Shown in pieces: positions 7,756-16,768 of a stretch of 64,000 nucleotides of DNA. Under the pieces are notes generated by a model that searched no databases, had not been told where the DNA came from, and saw only the letters and a list, made by a program, of their open reading frames with translations. Each line of letters starts with the position of its first letter. Within the stretch, counting starts at the first letter, position 1. A program made the translations under genes and the position numbers. Source of the stretch: Yoonia sp. (lineage in GTDB: Bacteria; Pseudomonadota; Alphaproteobacteria; Rhodobacterales; Rhodobacteraceae); the NCBI GenBank assembly GCA_029250945.1, contig JAQXEG010000017.1, positions 19,215 through 83,214 of the forward strand, in the 5' to 3' direction.

Positions 7756-8937
7756 TTTTACCTTGAATTGGGGCTGGTCCCACGTCCGGTTGGCCATGAT
7801 ATCGCATAGGATGTCAGCGGCGCGTGTGATGTCGGATTGCGTCAAATACAGCGGGGTGATCCCAAAGCGGATGATGTTGGGCGCCCGAAAATCGCCCACG
7901 ACCCCTTGGGCAATCAATGCCTGTACGATGGCATAGCCTTCGGGGTGGCTGAATGACACCTGACTGCCCCGCAGCGCCCCGTCACGCGGAGAAGCCAATT
8001 GCAGATCGGGGCACCGTGTTGTGATTTCGGAAATGAGTATTTCGGAAAAAGCGAAACATTGGTCGCGCACATCTTGCATATCGACAGCGTCCCAGACGTC
8101 CATCGCTGCATCAAGGGCGGCCATTTGCAACACAGGTGGGGTGCCGACCCGCATCCGTTCAATCCCTGTGCCAGGGGCGTAGGTCATGTCAAACGCAAAG
8201 GGGGCCGCGTGGCCAAGCCAGCCTGACAGTGCGGGCTGTGTGCTGTTGATGTGTTTGGGGGCGACATAAATGAACGCGGGCGCGCCCGGACCGCCATTGA
8301 GGTATTTATAGGTGCAGCCGATGGCGAAATCCGCATTGCACCCCTGTAGGTTAACGGGGATCGCACCTGCGGAATGGGCCAGATCCCAGATCGTGATGAT
8401 CCCTTTGGCATGGGCGGCCTTTGTCAAGGCTTGCATATCGTGCATCCGGCCTGTGCGGTAATCCACTTGGGTCAGCATCAGCACGCCAACCGTGTCGTCA
8501 AGCGCGTCGATGATATCGTCAGGCGCGACTGTTTTCAGCTGATGCCCGCGGTCCAGCGATTTGATCAGCCCCTCGGCCATATAAAGGTCGGTGGGGAAGT
8601 TGCCGGTATCCGACAGGATCACCTTCCGCATGGGCGTCAGGTCAATCGCGGCGGCAAGCGCCTGATAGACCTTGATCGACAGCGTGTCGCCCAGAACAGT
8701 ATGCCCCGGTTCAGCGCCGATCAGCGCACCGACGCGGTCGGCAAGGGCGGTGGGTTGCGCCATCCAGCCCGCTTTGTTCCAGCTGGTGATCAGCATGTCG
8801 CCCCATTCGTTGGCAACCGTTTGGTTGACCCGCGCCGCCGCTGCCTTGGGCAGGGGGCCAAGCGAATTGCCATCCAGATAGATCATACCCGCAGGCAGGT
8901 GAAATTTGTCCTTGGTGGCTTGGAAATCAGTGGTCAT
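7741..8937 (-). CDS. kynU: Kynureninase
   Basis: The 398-residue PLP enzyme cleaves kynurenine to anthranilate and alanine in tryptophan breakdown. Seen: MIYLDGNSLGPLP near the N-terminus, the DTLSIKVYQALAAA stretch, VDYRTGRMHD, the DLAHSAGAIPVNL strand carrying the cofactor Asp, and the Schiff-base lysine in CTYKYLNGGPGAPAF, all hallmark kynureninase segments. I use ATG 8937 because it overlaps the preceding DUF1304 stop as ATGA and begins MTTDFQATKDKF; a longer frame upstream is only the shadow of that gene. It is the last gene of an SDR-DUF1304-kynU operon. No tryptophan dioxygenase or kynurenine formamidase gene is in the window. Confidence 0.93.
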   Translation of the reverse strand: MTTDFQATKDKFHLPAGMIYLDGNSLGPLPKAAAARVNQTVANEWGDMLITSWNKAGWMAQPTALADRVGALIGAEPGHTVLGDTLSIKVYQALAAAIDLTPMRKVILSDTGNFPTDLYMAEGLIKSLDRGHQLKTVAPDDIIDALDDTVGVLMLTQVDYRTGRMHDMQALTKAAHAKGIITIWDLAHSAGAIPVNLQGCNADFAIGCTYKYLNGGPGAPAFIYVAPKHINSTQPALSGWLGHAAPFAFDMTYAPGTGIERMRVGTPPVLQMAALDAAMDVWDAVDMQDVRDQCFAFSEILISEITTRCPDLQLASPRDGALRGSQVSFSHPEGYAIVQALIAQGVVGDFRAPNIIRFGITPLYLTQSDITRAADILCDIMANRTWDQPQFKVKSAVT

Positions 8938-9281
8938 AGGCCGATCCAGATCAGAATGATTGCGATAAGTGCGGGCAGCGATTGCACGACAAGCGCCCGT
9001 TTGAGCCCGCCCGACGCGGCATAAAGCCCCGCGATCACAACGCAGCACAGCAGATACATCGCCATTTGACCGTCGCCGACCATGCCCGCCACGATCAGGC
9101 CCATGGCGATGAATCCGTTATACAGCCCTTGGTTGGCGGCCAGAACCTTTGTCTCTTTGGCGAATTCGGCGGTGGTGCCGAAAATGGCGCGTGTGCGGGG
9201 TGCCTCCCATTTGAACATTTCAAGATAGAGGAAATAGAAATGGATGGCTGCTACGATGACGACAATGATGATTGAGACCAT
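8934..9281 (-). CDS. DUF1304-family small membrane protein
   Basis: The 115-residue protein has four predicted membrane helices (SIIIVVIVAAIHFYFLYLE, NGFIAMGLIVAGMVG, AMYLLCCVVIAGLYAA, SLPALIAIILIWIGL) and the DUF1304 pattern F-K-W..R-x-x-F-x-x-x..A-x-N-Q-G-x-Y-N-G-F (visible as ANQGLYNGFIA). Its function is unknown; it may be a small transporter or membrane accessory. The ATG overlaps the stop of the upstream SDR gene by one base (TAATG) and its TGA overlaps the kynU ATG, so the three genes are translationally coupled. Confidence 0.85.
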   Translation of the reverse strand: MVSIIIVVIVAAIHFYFLYLEMFKWEAPRTRAIFGTTAEFAKETKVLAANQGLYNGFIAMGLIVAGMVGDGQMAMYLLCCVVIAGLYAASGGLKRALVVQSLPALIAIILIWIGL

Positions 9282-10039
9282 TAGATCTGCCCCCCAGAAA
9301 TTTGGATTGTTTGTCCGTTGATGGACCGCGCCCCGTCAGAGCAAAGCCATATCGCGGTTGATGTTGTTTCGTCCACCTCGAGCAGGCGGCGATGCCGGTT
9401 CCCCTTGGCGATGGCGGCGGTGGCGCCGGCCTCATCGACATCAAAGCGGCGCATCAGGCCGGGGATTTGGTTGCGCACGATGTCCGTGTCCACATAGCCC
9501 GGGCAGATCGCGTTGAATGTGATCGGGCTGCGCATGTATTCCTCTGACAGTCCGCGGATTAGGCCGATGACGCCGTGCTTTGTGACCGTGTAGGGGATCG
9601 CCCCCTTTAGCCCGCGCACCCCGGCGATGGAGCTGATTACGATCATCCGACCAGGCATATCGGTGGGCAGGGTGGCCATGGCGGCCTGAAACGTCAGGAA
9701 CACACCGTCAAGATTGGTGGCCATGGTGCGCCGCCAATCCGCAAGCGTGGTGTTTGCAAATGGCCCGCCCTCGGCGATGCCGGCGTTGGCGACGCATATT
9801 TGGATCGGGCCGTGGGCGTCGGCAGCGGCTTGAATGCCGTCCCGCACGGATGCCTCATCTGCGACGTTCATGGTGCGGGCGTGGATGTTGGGGTGGCTAT
9901 CTGCGACCTCCGCCAGCTTGTCGTGACGCCGCCCTGTAATAGTGACCGTGGCCCCCGCATCGGCCAGCGCGACCGCAATGCCTGCGCCAATGCCCGTGCC
10001 GCCGCCTGTGACCAAGGCATGTTTGCCGCTGTGTTCCAT
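9281..10039 (-). CDS. Short-chain dehydrogenase/reductase (FabG/3-hydroxybutyrate dehydrogenase-like)
   Basis: This 252-residue classical SDR has the cofactor motif GGGTGIG (12-18), ANAG (84-87), catalytic Asn in NLDGV (about 109), Ser in VISSIAG (about 136) and Y-TVT-K (150-154), and ends with the GQTIQISGGQI strand. Such proteins are NAD(P)-dependent oxidoreductases of hydroxy- or keto-acyl compounds or sugars. It is the first gene of a tightly packed operon with DUF1304 and kynureninase, which hints at a role beside tryptophan or aromatic breakdown, but the substrate is not determined by the sequence. It is divergent from pntA across 193 bases. Confidence 0.88.
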   Translation of the reverse strand: MEHSGKHALVTGGGTGIGAGIAVALADAGATVTITGRRHDKLAEVADSHPNIHARTMNVADEASVRDGIQAAADAHGPIQICVANAGIAEGGPFANTTLADWRRTMATNLDGVFLTFQAAMATLPTDMPGRMIVISSIAGVRGLKGAIPYTVTKHGVIGLIRGLSEEYMRSPITFNAICPGYVDTDIVRNQIPGLMRRFDVDEAGATAAIAKGNRHRRLLEVDETTSTAIWLCSDGARSINGQTIQISGGQI

Positions 10040-10104
10040 CTGTTTGTCCCCCTCTTTGCGGCCATGCTATCCGCCCTAGGTAAAGGTGCAAGGGTCGCCC
10101 CGCA

Positions 10105-10162
10105 GGTGACGTTGCGAAATAACTGCCGCTGTTAGCGCACAACATGTCGCAAGGTGACGTTG
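10105..10162. repeat. Paired 10-bp direct repeat in the SDR/pntA divergent promoter region
   Basis: GGTGACGTTG occurs at 10105-10114 and 10153-10162, both on the plus strand and 48 bases apart, each embedded in similar context (CGCAGGTGACGTTGCG and CGCAAGGTGACGTTGGG). Inside an otherwise unique 193-base divergent intergenic region this looks like a tandem regulator site for pntA or the SDR operon. No regulator can be named. Confidence 0.4.
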
Positions 10163-10217
10163 GGTGCTTGCGTAATATTATTGCGCGGGATAGGCGGGAT
10201 GGACTGCAAAATCGCGT

Positions 10218-10232
10218 AGGAGGGTTTTCCCC
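10218..10232 (+). promoter_or_regulatory. Strong ribosome binding site of pntA
   Basis: AGGAGGG at 10218-10224 is followed by an 8-base spacer and ATG 10233. It is nearly a full anti-Shine-Dalgarno match and fixes the pntA start. Confidence 0.8.
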
Positions 10233-11807
10233 ATGAAGATCGGGACACCAAAAGAGACGTTCGCGGCTGAGAATCGCGTGGCAATGACGCCCGCATCCGC
10301 CAAGGACTTACAAAAGCTAGGATACGACTGCGTTATCGAATCCGGCGCCGGAGCAGCCGCAGGCTTCTCTGACAAAGCTTATAAAGACGCGGGTGTGGAG
10401 GTCGTGAAAACCGGCACAGCACTGTTTAAGGCGGTTGATATCGTCGCCAAAGTCCGCCCGCCATCGGATGCAGAGGCCAAGCGCCTGCGCGCCGATCAAA
10501 CCCTCATTTCTTTCTTCTACCCTGCGCAGAATGAAAAATTGATGAACACCGTGAATGGGAAGGGCGCGACCGCCATTGCCATGGACATGGTGCCGCGAAT
10601 TTCGCGTGCGCAGAAAATGGACGCGCTGTCGTCCATGGCCAATATCGCAGGCTACCGCGCAGTGATCGAGGCGGGCAACAACTTTGGCCGCTTCTTTACC
10701 GGTCAGGTCACAGCCGCTGGTAAGGTCCCGCCAGCCAAGGTGCTGGTTGTGGGCGCTGGCGTTGCGGGCCTTGCCGCGATTGGCACGGCCACGTCGCTGG
10801 GTGCGATCACCTATGCATTCGACGTCCGCCCTGAGGTTGCCGAACAGGTCGAATCCATGGGCGCGGAGTTCGTGTTCCTTGATTTCGAAGAGGATCAAGC
10901 CGATGGCGCGTCCACGGGCGGTTATGCTGCCGTGTCTTCGCCCGAATTTGCCGCCGCACAGCTGGCCAAATTCCGCGAGATTGCGCCCGACATCGACATT
11001 GTCATTACCACGGCCCTGATCCCTGGACGCGATGCGCCCGAATTGTGGACCAAGGACATGGTTGAAGCGATGAAGCCCGGCTCGGTCATTATCGACCTTG
11101 CGGCGGAACGTGGCGGCAACTGTAAGTTGACCGTGATGGACGAGAAAATCGTCACAGATAACGGCGTGACTATCGTGGGCTACACCGATTTCCCGAGCCG
11201 GATGGCCGCGCAGTCATCCACGCTATATGCCACAAACATCCGTCACATGATGACTGATCTGACGCCTGAAAAAGATGGCACGCCTGTGCACAACATGGAA
11301 GACGATGTCATCCGCGGCGCGACCATCACCCATGCGGGCGATGTGACCTTCCCACCGCCGCCGCCCAAGGTGGCCGCGATCGCGGCGCAACCCAAAAAGG
11401 AAGCGCCAAAAGAGTTAACACCAGAGGAAAAACGCGCTGAAGAAACCGCCGCGTTCAAGGCACAAACCCGCAATCAGGTCACGCTTTTGGCCGTGGGTGG
11501 GGCGCTGTTGCTGGCCGTGGGCCTTGTGGCGCCTGCCAGCTTTATGCAGCATTTTATCGTGTTCGTTTTGTCGGTGTTCATCGGGTTCCAAGTTATCTGG
11601 GGCGTGGCGCATTCGCTGCACACACCGCTGATGGCTGTGACCAATGCGATCAGCTCGATCATCATTCTGGGCGCGTTGGTGCAAGTCGGATCAGGGTCGT
11701 TCCTTGTGATTATCCTTGCTTCGCTGGCGATCTTTATGACTGGTATCAACATCTTTGGCGGGTTCCTCGTCACACGGCGCATGCTAGCCATGTTCCAGAA
11801 ATCTTAA
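10233..11807 (+). CDS. pntA: Proton-translocating NAD(P) transhydrogenase alpha subunit
   Basis: The 524-residue protein is the fused alpha subunit. It contains the NAD(H)-binding domain I (MKIGTPKETFAAENRVAMTP at the N-terminus, GAGVAGLAAIGTA near 172-184, AERGGNCKLT and YTDFPSRM later), a Pro/Lys/Glu-rich hinge around 375-405, and a C-terminal membrane part with four helices. With PntB it couples hydride transfer from NADH to NADP+ to inward proton movement, supplying NADPH. Length fits E. coli PntA (510) and, unlike some alphaproteobacteria, the alpha chain is not split into PntAA and PntAB. The pntB gene follows after 12 bases. Confidence 0.97.
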   Translation: MKIGTPKETFAAENRVAMTPASAKDLQKLGYDCVIESGAGAAAGFSDKAYKDAGVEVVKTGTALFKAVDIVAKVRPPSDAEAKRLRADQTLISFFYPAQNEKLMNTVNGKGATAIAMDMVPRISRAQKMDALSSMANIAGYRAVIEAGNNFGRFFTGQVTAAGKVPPAKVLVVGAGVAGLAAIGTATSLGAITYAFDVRPEVAEQVESMGAEFVFLDFEEDQADGASTGGYAAVSSPEFAAAQLAKFREIAPDIDIVITTALIPGRDAPELWTKDMVEAMKPGSVIIDLAAERGGNCKLTVMDEKIVTDNGVTIVGYTDFPSRMAAQSSTLYATNIRHMMTDLTPEKDGTPVHNMEDDVIRGATITHAGDVTFPPPPPKVAAIAAQPKKEAPKELTPEEKRAEETAAFKAQTRNQVTLLAVGGALLLAVGLVAPASFMQHFIVFVLSVFIGFQVIWGVAHSLHTPLMAVTNAISSIIILGALVQVGSGSFLVIILASLAIFMTGINIFGGFLVTRRMLAMFQKS

Positions 11808-11819
11808 GGGGGAACTGAG

Positions 11820-13238
11820 ATGGAATTTGGTTTCACAACAGCGGCTTATGTGGTCGCAGCGGTTCTGTTCATCCTGTCGCTTGGCGGATTGTCGGGGCAA
11901 GAAAGCGCAAAGCGCGCGGTCTGGTATGGCATCGCGGGCATGGCACTTGCCGTGGTCGCAACCCTGATGGGGCCAGGTGCGGGCCTATGGTTCTGGTCAT
12001 TGATCCTGATCGCCGGTGGCGGTGTGATCGGCTACCAATTGGCGACCAAGGTGCAGATGACACAGATGCCCGAATTGGTTGCAGCCATGCATAGCCTTGT
12101 TGGTCTGGCGGCGGTTTTCGTCGGCTTCATCGCGCATTTCGAGATTGGCAATGCGGCCGCAGGCGGTGATCTAGGCACATTCGCCGCCATGATCGCCAAG
12201 AAATCAGCGGTAGAGGTTAACATCCTACGGGTTGAGCTGTTCCTTGGTATCTTCATTGGTGCGGTGACATTCACCGGTTCCGTGATTGCCTATGGCAAAC
12301 TGGCGGGGCGCGTAAACTCTGCCGCGACGAAGCTGCCGGGTGGTCATATGCTCAACATCGCGGCGGCGGCAATCGCTGTGCTGACGTTGATCTGGTACTT
12401 CAATTCTGGCGGCTTTTTCCCGCTGTTCATCATGACATTGGCGGCCTTGTTTGTTGGCTATCACCTGATCATGGGGATCGGCGGGGCGGACATGCCTGTG
12501 GTTGTATCCATGCTCAACAGCTATTCCGGCTGGGCGGCTGCGGCGATTGGTTTCTCCCTTGGGAATGACCTGTTGATCGTGGTCGGTGCGCTGGTCGGCT
12601 CGTCGGGTGCGATCCTGTCTTACATCATGTGTAAGGCGATGAATCGCAGCTTTGTGTCCGTGATTTTGGGCGGCTTTGGCGGCCCAGCGGGCGAACAGAT
12701 GGCGGTTGAGGGCGAGCAAGTCGCCATTGACGCCGACGGTGTTGCGACCGCGCTGAACGAGGCGGACAGCGTCATCATCATCCCGGGCTACGGTATGGCG
12801 GTGGCACAGGCACAAACGGCTGTGGCCGAACTGGTGCGCAAGCTGCGCGCGCAGGGCAAGAATGTGCGCTTCGCCATTCACCCCGTCGCAGGCCGTTTGC
12901 CCGGTCACATGAACGTGCTGCTGGCTGAGGCCAAGGTGCCCTATGATATCGTTATGGAAATGGACGAGATCAACGATGATTTCCCCGATACGGACGTCGC
13001 CATTGTCATCGGCTCCAACGACATCGTGAACCCAGCGGCGCAGGACGATCCCAACAGCCCAATCGCTGGGATGCCGGTTCTGGAATGCTGGAAGGCGAAA
13101 CAGGTGTTTGTGTCCAAACGTGGTCAAGGCACCGGCTATTCCGGTATCGAAAACCCGCTGTTTTTCAAGGATAACACGCGCATGTTCTACGGCGATGCCA
13201 AGGCGTCACTCGATACGCTTTTGCCTAAGATCGACTAA
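11820..13238 (+). CDS. pntB: Proton-translocating NAD(P) transhydrogenase beta subunit
   Basis: The 472-residue protein has about eight to nine membrane helices (residues 1-265) followed by the soluble NADP(H)-binding domain III, with [13 protein letters not shown] (the NADP GxGxxxA/V loop), [20 protein letters not shown] and [20 protein letters not shown], all signature blocks of PntB. It completes the transhydrogenase with PntA. It starts at ATG 11820 after GGGGGAACTGAG, co-transcribed with pntA, and the pair ends at an intrinsic terminator. Confidence 0.97.
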   Translation: MEFGFTTAAYVVAAVLFILSLGGLSGQESAKRAVWYGIAGMALAVVATLMGPGAGLWFWSLILIAGGGVIGYQLATKVQMTQMPELVAAMHSLVGLAAVFVGFIAHFEIGNAAAGGDLGTFAAMIAKKSAVEVNILRVELFLGIFIGAVTFTGSVIAYGKLAGRVNSAATKLPGGHMLNIAAAAIAVLTLIWYFNSGGFFPLFIMTLAALFVGYHLIMGIGGADMPVVVSMLNSYSGWAAAAIGFSLGNDLLIVVGALVGSSGAILSYIMCKAMNRSFVSVILGGFGGPAGEQMAVEGEQVAIDADGVATALNEADSVIIIPGYGMAVAQAQTAVAELVRKLRAQGKNVRFAIHPVAGRLPGHMNVLLAEAKVPYDIVMEMDEINDDFPDTDVAIVIGSNDIVNPAAQDDPNSPIAGMPVLECWKAKQVFVSKRGQGTGYSGIENPLFFKDNTRMFYGDAKASLDTLLPKID

Positions 13239-13255
13239 TCTTGCGATAGTATTGG

Positions 13256-13287
13256 AAAGGCCCTGCATTCAGTTGCGGGGCCTTTTT
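13256..13287 (+). terminator. Intrinsic terminator after pntAB
   Basis: AAAGGCCCTGC pairs with GCGGGGCCTTT around an 8-base loop (one G-T pair) and runs into TTTTT, 18 bases after the pntB stop. Confidence 0.85.
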
Positions 13288-13350
13288 GCGTCTGCGCCTC
13301 TTATTTCGCTGCCCTTGGGCTAGTTCAGGTGAAACAAGAGAGGAAAGATC

Positions 13351-13843
13351 ATGAAAACGGCACTGCTTGCCTTGTGCTTCAGCACCACAACAGCTGCGGC
13401 GGATGTCACCATCAGTTTCCGCTATGGCGCGCCGGTTGATACGTTCAAATTCACGCCGACCCAAGGGTGCCTGACGGGCATGACGTCTGTGACCATCGAC
13501 TTGGTCGGGTCGCAGGGTGAATTGATCTTTGACATCACCGATGCAGGCGCGGGGGTTGAGGTGTTCCAACCGTTCGTTGCGATCACAGGTCAAGACATGC
13601 TGGTCAGCGCTTCCGCCGTTGCGGATGGGGATAAAACCCTGACAGCTGATGCTGTCTGAACTGGATGACACGTTGGCCTTTACCATTGATCTGGACGACA
13701 CAATCGGCCAGCGCGAGATTACCGTATCAGGTGCGGAAATCGCAGGGACGAAAGTGATGTTGCGGACCGATACGGATATGCTTGAGGGGACGTTCGATGC
13801 CAAGGGCAATGCGGTCATCGCCGTGCCGGGCTGTATGTCCTAG
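13351..13843 (+). pseudogene. Frameshifted secreted protein ('aggregation factor core'-like)
   Basis: A signal peptide (MKTALLALCFSTTTAAA, cleavage near ADV) is followed by a beta-rich domain (DVTISFRYGAPVDTFKF, ELIFDITDAGAGVEVFQPF). The frame closes with TGA at 13657-13659 after DKTLTADAV, while the next frame, already open, continues the same composition (LSELDDTLAFTIDLDDTIGQREITVSGAEIAG) to a TAG at 13841-13843. Removing one base near 13645 would join the two into about 163 residues with a paired Cys in each half. Small Rhodobacteraceae secreted proteins of this pattern are often labelled aggregation factor core; that is recollection. Either a real frameshift or a sequencing error; a translational restart at ATG 13649 would give only the C-terminal half. 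Confidence 0.7.
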
Positions 13844-14382
13844 CCGTCGATCCATGTGCCGGATGGAATGCCATCCAGCGTCCAATTCCCGATCCGCCAA
13901 CGCACCAGCCGTAGCGTGGGAAAGCCGATATGGGCGGTCATGCGACGGACCTGACGGTTGCGTCCCTCGGCGATCGTGACCTCAATCCATGTGTCCGGTA
14001 CGGATTTTCGGAACCGTACGGGCGGGTCGCGGTCCCACAGGGTAGGGGGATCAATCAGGCGGACCTGCGCGGGTTTCGTCGGTCCATCCTTGAGTGTGAC
14101 ACCATCGCGCAAGGGTTGCAGATCTGCGTCCGTTGGGGTGCCTTCGACTTGCACCAGATACGTCTTGGACATCTTGTGTTTCGGGGCGGCGATCTTGGCC
14201 TGAAGCGTGCCGTCGTCGGTCAATAGCAGCAGCCCCTCGCTGTCACGGTCAAGGCGTCCGGCTGGGTAAACATGCGGCACATCTACAAACGCCGACAAGG
14301 TCGGGCGCTTTGTCGGGCTTTTGGTGTCGGTGAATTGGGACAGCACACCAAAGGGTTTATTGAGCAGAATAATTCGAGCCAT
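13840..14382 (-). CDS. rluE: 23S rRNA pseudouridine synthase, RluE-type
   Basis: The 180-residue protein is a minimal RsuA/RluB/E/F family pseudouridine synthase without an S4 domain: it begins ARIILLNKPFGVLSQF, has the catalytic-Asp motif GRLDRDSEGLLLLTDDG, then KMSKTYLVQVEG and the late EGRNRQVRRMTAHIGFPTLRLVR block. Length and lack of S4 fit RluE, which modifies U2457 (E. coli numbering) in 23S rRNA. It converges on the preceding gene, the two stop codons sharing CTAG at 13840-13843. Confidence 0.88.
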   Translation of the reverse strand: MARIILLNKPFGVLSQFTDTKSPTKRPTLSAFVDVPHVYPAGRLDRDSEGLLLLTDDGTLQAKIAAPKHKMSKTYLVQVEGTPTDADLQPLRDGVTLKDGPTKPAQVRLIDPPTLWDRDPPVRFRKSVPDTWIEVTIAEGRNRQVRRMTAHIGFPTLRLVRWRIGNWTLDGIPSGTWIDG

Positions 14383-14482
14383 ATGATGCGTTTAGGCTGC
14401 ATTGCGACTGTGCACAAACCGATGTTTACCCGTCATCGGGCCCCGCCTTGTATTCGGTATACGATTGCATTCCCATAAATAA

Positions 14483-14511
14483 TTGAAACTAAAAGATTTT
14501 TTATTTACAAA
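14483..14511 (+). promoter_or_regulatory. Candidate sigma-70 type promoter for the DUF3422 gene
   Basis: Within an AT-rich 80-base island TTGAAA (14483-14488), a 17-base spacer and TACAAA (14506-14511) lie about 50 bases before ATG 14561. Matches are 5/6 and 4/6 to the E. coli consensus; not tested. Confidence 0.4.
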
Positions 14512-14560
14512 ATTGAAATCACGGCTAGCTATGGTAGTAACAGAGTAAATAGGTGCCGAT

Positions 14561-15829
14561 ATGCCGCCCATCAAAGATCACCCGCTACGCTATCCGATGT
14601 CCAATGAACTGCACGCGCGGCCGTTTCCCACGCTGAATGCACCTGCGCGGGCGGCCTATCTGGCGCTGGCGTCTGATGCCCCTGATAAGGCGGCGGAACG
14701 GGCGCATTTGATCGCCTTGCTGGATCGTTACGGTGCGCCGCACCCGCAGCCGGATGCGACCCATTATTCGGGGCAGATCGGGAAAAACATGCTCAAATGG
14801 GAAAGCCATTCCGAGTTTGTGACCTATACGATCTTTGGCGATGGCAATGCGATACCGCCATTCGAGGCCTCGACTTTTGCAATGTTCCCTGAGGATTGGT
14901 TGTCGAACGCGCCCGGCACGCGCATCACTAGCGCCTTGATCCGGATTGAACAATCTGATGGCGATGACGGAATTATCGACAAGACACAGGATTGGTTCGT
15001 CCCCGAAAGCCTTGCGATTTCGCGTGTGCTCGAGGACGAATTGATCATTGCCTCTGATTTTCGGATTGATCCGGCAGGGCATATGCGCATGGCCGTCTTT
15101 GCCCGCCCCGATACAGGCGGGCGGCGGATTGGCCGCGTGGTGCAACGCCTGTGCGAGATTGAGACATATAAGGCGATGGCGATGCTGGGCCTTGCCACGT
15201 CGCGCGATATGGGGCGCGAGCTGTCGCAGCTCGATACGCAGCTGTCCGCGCTTGTGTCACAGCTTAATTCCGAGGAGTTGAATTCGGACGAAACATTGGG
15301 GCAGCTTTTGCGGATTTCTGCGGCCTTGGAAAATGCGGTGGCCCAATCGGCCTATCGGTTCGGGGCGACCCGCGCTTATGAGGCGATTGTGAACCAGCGG
15401 ATTTTCATCCTGCGCGAGGATCGTTTCAAGGGGCGTCAGACGTTTGGCGAATTCATGATGCGCCGGTTTGATCCGGCGATGCGCACCGTTGAATCGACCC
15501 AGACCCGGTTGCAAAGCCTGACAAACCGCGCTGCACGTGCGTCAGATTTGCTGCGGACACGGGTGGATGTCGAACGCTCTGCCCAGAACCAGGACCTGCT
15601 GACGTCGATGGACCAGCGCGCCGATCTGCAACTGCGTTTGCAGCAAACGGTCGAGGGGCTGTCTGTTGTCGCGATCACATATTACGCCGTGAACCTTGCG
15701 CTGTATCTGCTGGGTCCGGTGGAGAAAATCTATGGTGTGTCCAAGGTATATTTGGCCGCGGGTGTCACCCCGCTTGTGTTGCTACTGGTCTGGTGGATGG
15801 TCCGCCGTATCCGGTCAAAATTCCACTGA
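14561..15829 (+). CDS. DUF3422 family membrane-anchored protein
   Basis: The 422-residue protein opens with the family block LRYPMSNELHARPFPTL and has WESHSEFVTYTIF, then ELSQLDTQLSALVSQL and MMRRFDPAMRTVEST, all typical of DUF3422, a family common in Rhodobacteraceae and other proteobacteria with no known activity. The middle (about 215-370) is helical and coiled-coil-like, and the C-terminus has two membrane helices (VVAITYYAVNLALYLLG, AAGVTPLVLLLVWWMV) ending in Arg/Lys, so the bulk is probably cytosolic. The ATG at 14561 is preceded by AGGTGCCGAT. It is a single-gene unit convergent with dppC, their stop codons directly adjacent. Confidence 0.85.
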   Translation: MPPIKDHPLRYPMSNELHARPFPTLNAPARAAYLALASDAPDKAAERAHLIALLDRYGAPHPQPDATHYSGQIGKNMLKWESHSEFVTYTIFGDGNAIPPFEASTFAMFPEDWLSNAPGTRITSALIRIEQSDGDDGIIDKTQDWFVPESLAISRVLEDELIIASDFRIDPAGHMRMAVFARPDTGGRRIGRVVQRLCEIETYKAMAMLGLATSRDMGRELSQLDTQLSALVSQLNSEELNSDETLGQLLRISAALENAVAQSAYRFGATRAYEAIVNQRIFILREDRFKGRQTFGEFMMRRFDPAMRTVESTQTRLQSLTNRAARASDLLRTRVDVERSAQNQDLLTSMDQRADLQLRLQQTVEGLSVVAITYYAVNLALYLLGPVEKIYGVSKVYLAAGVTPLVLLLVWWMVRRIRSKFH

Positions 15830-16768
15830 TCACAGCCCACGAATGCGTGGGTCCAGCGCGTCGCGCAGCCCGTCACCGATATAGTTCACTGACAAAACCG
15901 TAAGCGAGATCGCCAAACCGGGCCAGATCACTCGTTCAGGGAATGATGTCATCCGGTCGACGCTATCGAACAGGATTTTCCCCCATGTTGGGAAATCCGA
16001 CGGGAAGCCCAGCCCAAGAAAGGACAGCGCACTTTCTGTGATGATCGCGGTAGCAAGGCCGAGGGTCGCCGACACCATGATCGGGGACAATACATTGGGC
16101 AGCAAATGCCGCGTAATCATGCGGCGGGCAGGGGTCCCGATGGACCGCGCGGCCAGTACGAATTCCCTTTCTTTCAACGCCATCACATCGCCGCGGACGA
16201 TACGCGCGGTTTGCATCCAACTGGTGATGCCGATGCCTGTGACGATCAGGATAAAGATGCCTTGCTCTGGCCCGAAGGCCGCGCGCAGCGGGTCGCGGAA
16301 CAGCAGCATCATGACCAGCAGCAGCGGCAGCAAAGGCAGTGCCAGAACCAGATCGGTGAACCGCATCAGCAGCCCGTCAAAACGGCGGAAATAGCCTGCT
16401 AGCACCCCGATCGTCGTGCCGATCAGCAGGGCAAGCACCATTGCGGTCCAGCCGACGGCAAGGCTGATTCGCCCACCTTGCATGATGTTGGCCATAATAT
16501 CGCGCCCAAGGTTGTCAGTCCCCATCGGATTGGCCCAAGCAACCTTGGCGTCCGCGTCCCACAGGGCGTTGATGATCGGGCGCAGGTTCTTGTTGCGGAT
16601 GTTCAGCTTGCCGGGGTCCACGTCCCACACGACCGGTCCCAACATGCAAAACAGCGTGATAAAGATTAGGAACCCAAGGCCCATGACTGCGCCCTTATGG
16701 GTTTTGAACTGGTCCCAAACGTCCCACCATTGGCTGCGCGGTGCGGCTGTCATATTTGTATCAGTCAT
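15830..16768 (-). CDS. dppC: Peptide ABC transporter permease, DppC/OppC type
   Basis: The 312-residue inner-membrane permease has the N-terminal OppC-type segment (WWDVWDQFKTHKGAVMGLGFLIF), NPMGTDNLGRDIMANIMQGGRISL before the transport helices, and the EAA-loop region VLAARSIGTPARRMITRHLLPNVLSP. It forms the translocation channel with DppB for oligopeptides or similar solutes. ATG 16768 is chosen (MTDTNMTAAPRSQW) because it overlaps dppB by 8 bases and the longer frame upstream is dppB in another frame. Last gene of the dppDFABC cluster. Confidence 0.93.
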   Translation of the reverse strand: MTDTNMTAAPRSQWWDVWDQFKTHKGAVMGLGFLIFITLFCMLGPVVWDVDPGKLNIRNKNLRPIINALWDADAKVAWANPMGTDNLGRDIMANIMQGGRISLAVGWTAMVLALLIGTTIGVLAGYFRRFDGLLMRFTDLVLALPLLPLLLVMMLLFRDPLRAAFGPEQGIFILIVTGIGITSWMQTARIVRGDVMALKEREFVLAARSIGTPARRMITRHLLPNVLSPIMVSATLGLATAIITESALSFLGLGFPSDFPTWGKILFDSVDRMTSFPERVIWPGLAISLTVLSVNYIGDGLRDALDPRIRGL

